Both the position numbers and the translations under genes were made by a program. A stretch of 64,000 bases of DNA from Woeseiaceae bacterium (GTDB lineage: Bacteria; Pseudomonadota; Gammaproteobacteria; Steroidobacterales; Woeseiaceae), in contig JAJFKU010000056.1 in assembly GCA_021773035.1 (NCBI GenBank), forward strand, positions 1 to 64,000. Direction: 5' to 3'. Below are positions 63,429 to 64,000 of this stretch, piece after piece. How positions within the stretch are numbered: the first letter of the stretch is position 1; each line of letters starts with the position of its first letter. The notes beneath the pieces were generated by a model. That model made no database searches, was not told the origin of the DNA, and saw only the letters and a list, made by a program, of their open reading frames with translations.

Positions 63429-63520
63429 ACTCCCGAAGGGAGTCCCCAAAAATTCCATAACCAGCTTTTTCTTAAGGGAAAAGGACCCCGCTCGTCGGCG
63501 GCCAGAAAACGCGCGACGAG
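63429..63520 (-). other. Structured mRNA leader of nrdJa (two hairpins)
   Basis: Within the nrdJa leader, a perfect 6-bp stem (ACTCCC / GGGAGT) with a 3-nt loop lies at 63429-63443, 20 nt before the start codon. A 7-bp stem (CTCGTCG at 63491-63497, CGACGAG at 63514-63520) lies farther upstream. No B12-box motif of a cobalamin riboswitch is visible. The hairpins may affect translation or be incidental. Confidence 0.4.
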
Positions 63521-63552
63521 AACCGTTGCCGGCCTCATTTCCTCTTTGATAG

Positions 63553-63572
63553 AGACACAAGATGTTGTGTCT
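63553..63572. promoter_or_regulatory. NrdR-box-like palindrome upstream of nrdJa
   Basis: AGACACAA-GATG-TTGTGTCT has perfect 8-bp arms and fits the NrdR box consensus (ACAC...GTGT around an A/T core). It lies about 145 bp upstream of the nrdJa start. NrdR boxes usually come in pairs about 31 bp apart; I find no second box at that spacing. Confidence 0.6.
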
Positions 63573-63733
63573 GAGTGGTGACAAGATTATGCCCGTGACG
63601 GACTTCTGTCAAGCGTTTTGCGCAAATTATTCTTGGGACCTTTTTAATAAAAAATCAATGACTTATGCATCCTTCGCGAGTAAGTGCTTTAAAAATAGAG
63701 GAAAAAAAATGGCACTTTTATGAAATTTTCTAC

Positions 63734-63749
63734 CCACTAGATATAGTGG
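63734..63749. promoter_or_regulatory. Second NrdR-box-like palindrome
   Basis: CCACTAGATATAGTGG has 6-bp arms (CCACTA / TAGTGG) around GATA and closely fits the CACTATATATAGTG-like NrdR box. It stands about 325 bp upstream of nrdJa and 148 bp upstream of the Hsp20 gene. It is far from the 63553 site, so its target is unclear. Confidence 0.45.
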
Positions 63750-63816
63750 CCCGAATCAGGGGTCAACAGCACGGCCATTCGTGGTCAATAAGTGCATTTT
63801 TTGCGACGAAACGCGA

Positions 63817-63844
63817 CTTGAATTATCCGCTGAAGGCCCTAGAT
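63817..63844 (+). promoter_or_regulatory. Sigma-32-like heat-shock promoter
   Basis: CTTGAA (63817-63822), a 14-nt spacer and CCCTAGAT (63837-63844) closely match the sigma-32 consensus CTTGAA ... CCCCATnT. The site is about 38-65 bp upstream of the Hsp20-family start codon, which fits heat-shock control of that gene. Confidence 0.72.
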
Positions 63845-63881
63845 CGGCGTTCAACAACAGAATCCCTGAGAGGAGAAAATC

Positions 63882-64000
63882 ATGAAAATTGCTCGTTTTG
63901 AAGCCTGGCCTTACGTCGATATGGTACATCGCGATATCAGGCGCCTGGCAACCCCCGATGGCGGCACACAATGGACGCCGGCCGTCGATATTATCGAAGA
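63882..64000 (+). CDS. Hsp20/alpha-crystallin family small heat-shock protein, N-terminal part
   Basis: The gene runs off the right edge, and only about 39 codons are visible: MKIARFEAWPYVDMVHRDIR, then RLATPDGG and WTPAVDIIE. The last stretch (WxPAVDIxE) is the start of the alpha-crystallin domain in bacterial Hsp20 proteins. A strong ribosome site (GAGAGGAGAA) lies a few nt before the ATG, and a sigma-32-like promoter stands just upstream. Together these support a heat-shock chaperone that holds unfolded proteins. Confidence 0.75.
   Translation, partial: MKIARFEAWPYVDMVHRDIRRLATPDGGTQWTPAVDIIE

Noticed and set aside
63429-63520. Cobalamin riboswitch ahead of the B12-dependent reductase
   Set aside because: Two hairpins are present, but I could not find the conserved B12-box or the usual helix set.
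63410-63538. N-terminal extension of NrdJa from 63538
   Set aside because: The extra residues do not fit the family and cross the leader hairpins. The ATG at 63409 has a ribosome site and a normal start.

Overview
The window looks like a chromosome segment of a marine or sediment-type heterotrophic gammaproteobacterium. The evidence is the envelope block (isoaspartyl-methyltransferase-like gene, tolC, waaA, hldE), the Fur-type boxes, two TonB receptors including a large one with a carboxypeptidase-regulatory-like N-terminus, a TRAP transporter, and the split class II ribonucleotide reductase nrdJa/nrdJb known from Pseudomonas. A family such as Woeseiaceae would fit, but that is a guess from gene content.

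Layout. 1-4.3 kb: the 3' end of a K+-dependent membrane pyrophosphatase, a remnant of a second pyrophosphatase, a small outer-membrane barrel protein, and a broken molybdopterin hydroxylase. 4.4-14.2 kb: a GGDEF/EAL protein, the pcm-like/tolC/waaA/hldE envelope block, and a DUF5916 protein. 14.2-18 kb: a decayed M14 peptidase, then an iron-uptake pair (PepSY membrane protein and TonB receptor) behind a double Fur box. 18-24.9 kb: two small membrane proteins, two lipoproteins, a 1059-residue membrane regulator (winged helix, STAND NTPase, TPRs), and a DUF2608 lipoprotein. 25-27.6 kb: a purine island with adenine deaminase, a LacI regulator and a truncated nucleoside hydrolase, marked by two identical 17-bp operators. 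27.7-29.4 kb: a DUF7079 protein and an M48 peptidase fused to a pilin-like domain.

29.5-56.9 kb is the main attraction: a large divergent locus for inositol and probably inositol-phosphate (phytate) use. An RpiR regulator sits between a leftward run (TonB receptor, OPA-type MFS transporter, TRAP transporter, ketopantoate-reductase-like protein, DUF1907 protein, HAD phosphatase) and a rightward iol operon (iolG, a second Gfo/Idh/MocA dehydrogenase, iolB, iolC, iolD, iolE). A leftward operon faces it (tandem beta-propeller phytase, second OPA-type transporter, lipoprotein, inositol monophosphatase). A rightward operon diverges from the phytase (metallophosphatase, SLC5-type sodium symporter, glycerophosphodiesterase). 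Similar 13-bp half-sites, paired as inverted repeats 29-30 bp apart, occur in three intergenic regions of this locus and suggest one regulon. The inferred route is outer-membrane uptake, periplasmic dephosphorylation, import of inositol or its monophosphate, cytoplasmic dephosphorylation, then the Iol pathway.

57-64 kb: an SMI1/KNR4 protein, a secreted pentapeptide-repeat protein, a dual-specificity phosphatase, a VOC protein, nrdJb/nrdJa with NrdR-like boxes, and the start of an Hsp20 gene behind a sigma-32-like promoter. Several genes are broken or truncated (second hppA, molybdopterin hydroxylase, M14 peptidase, nucleoside hydrolase), so the segment shows ongoing gene loss, or in two cases possible sequencing errors.
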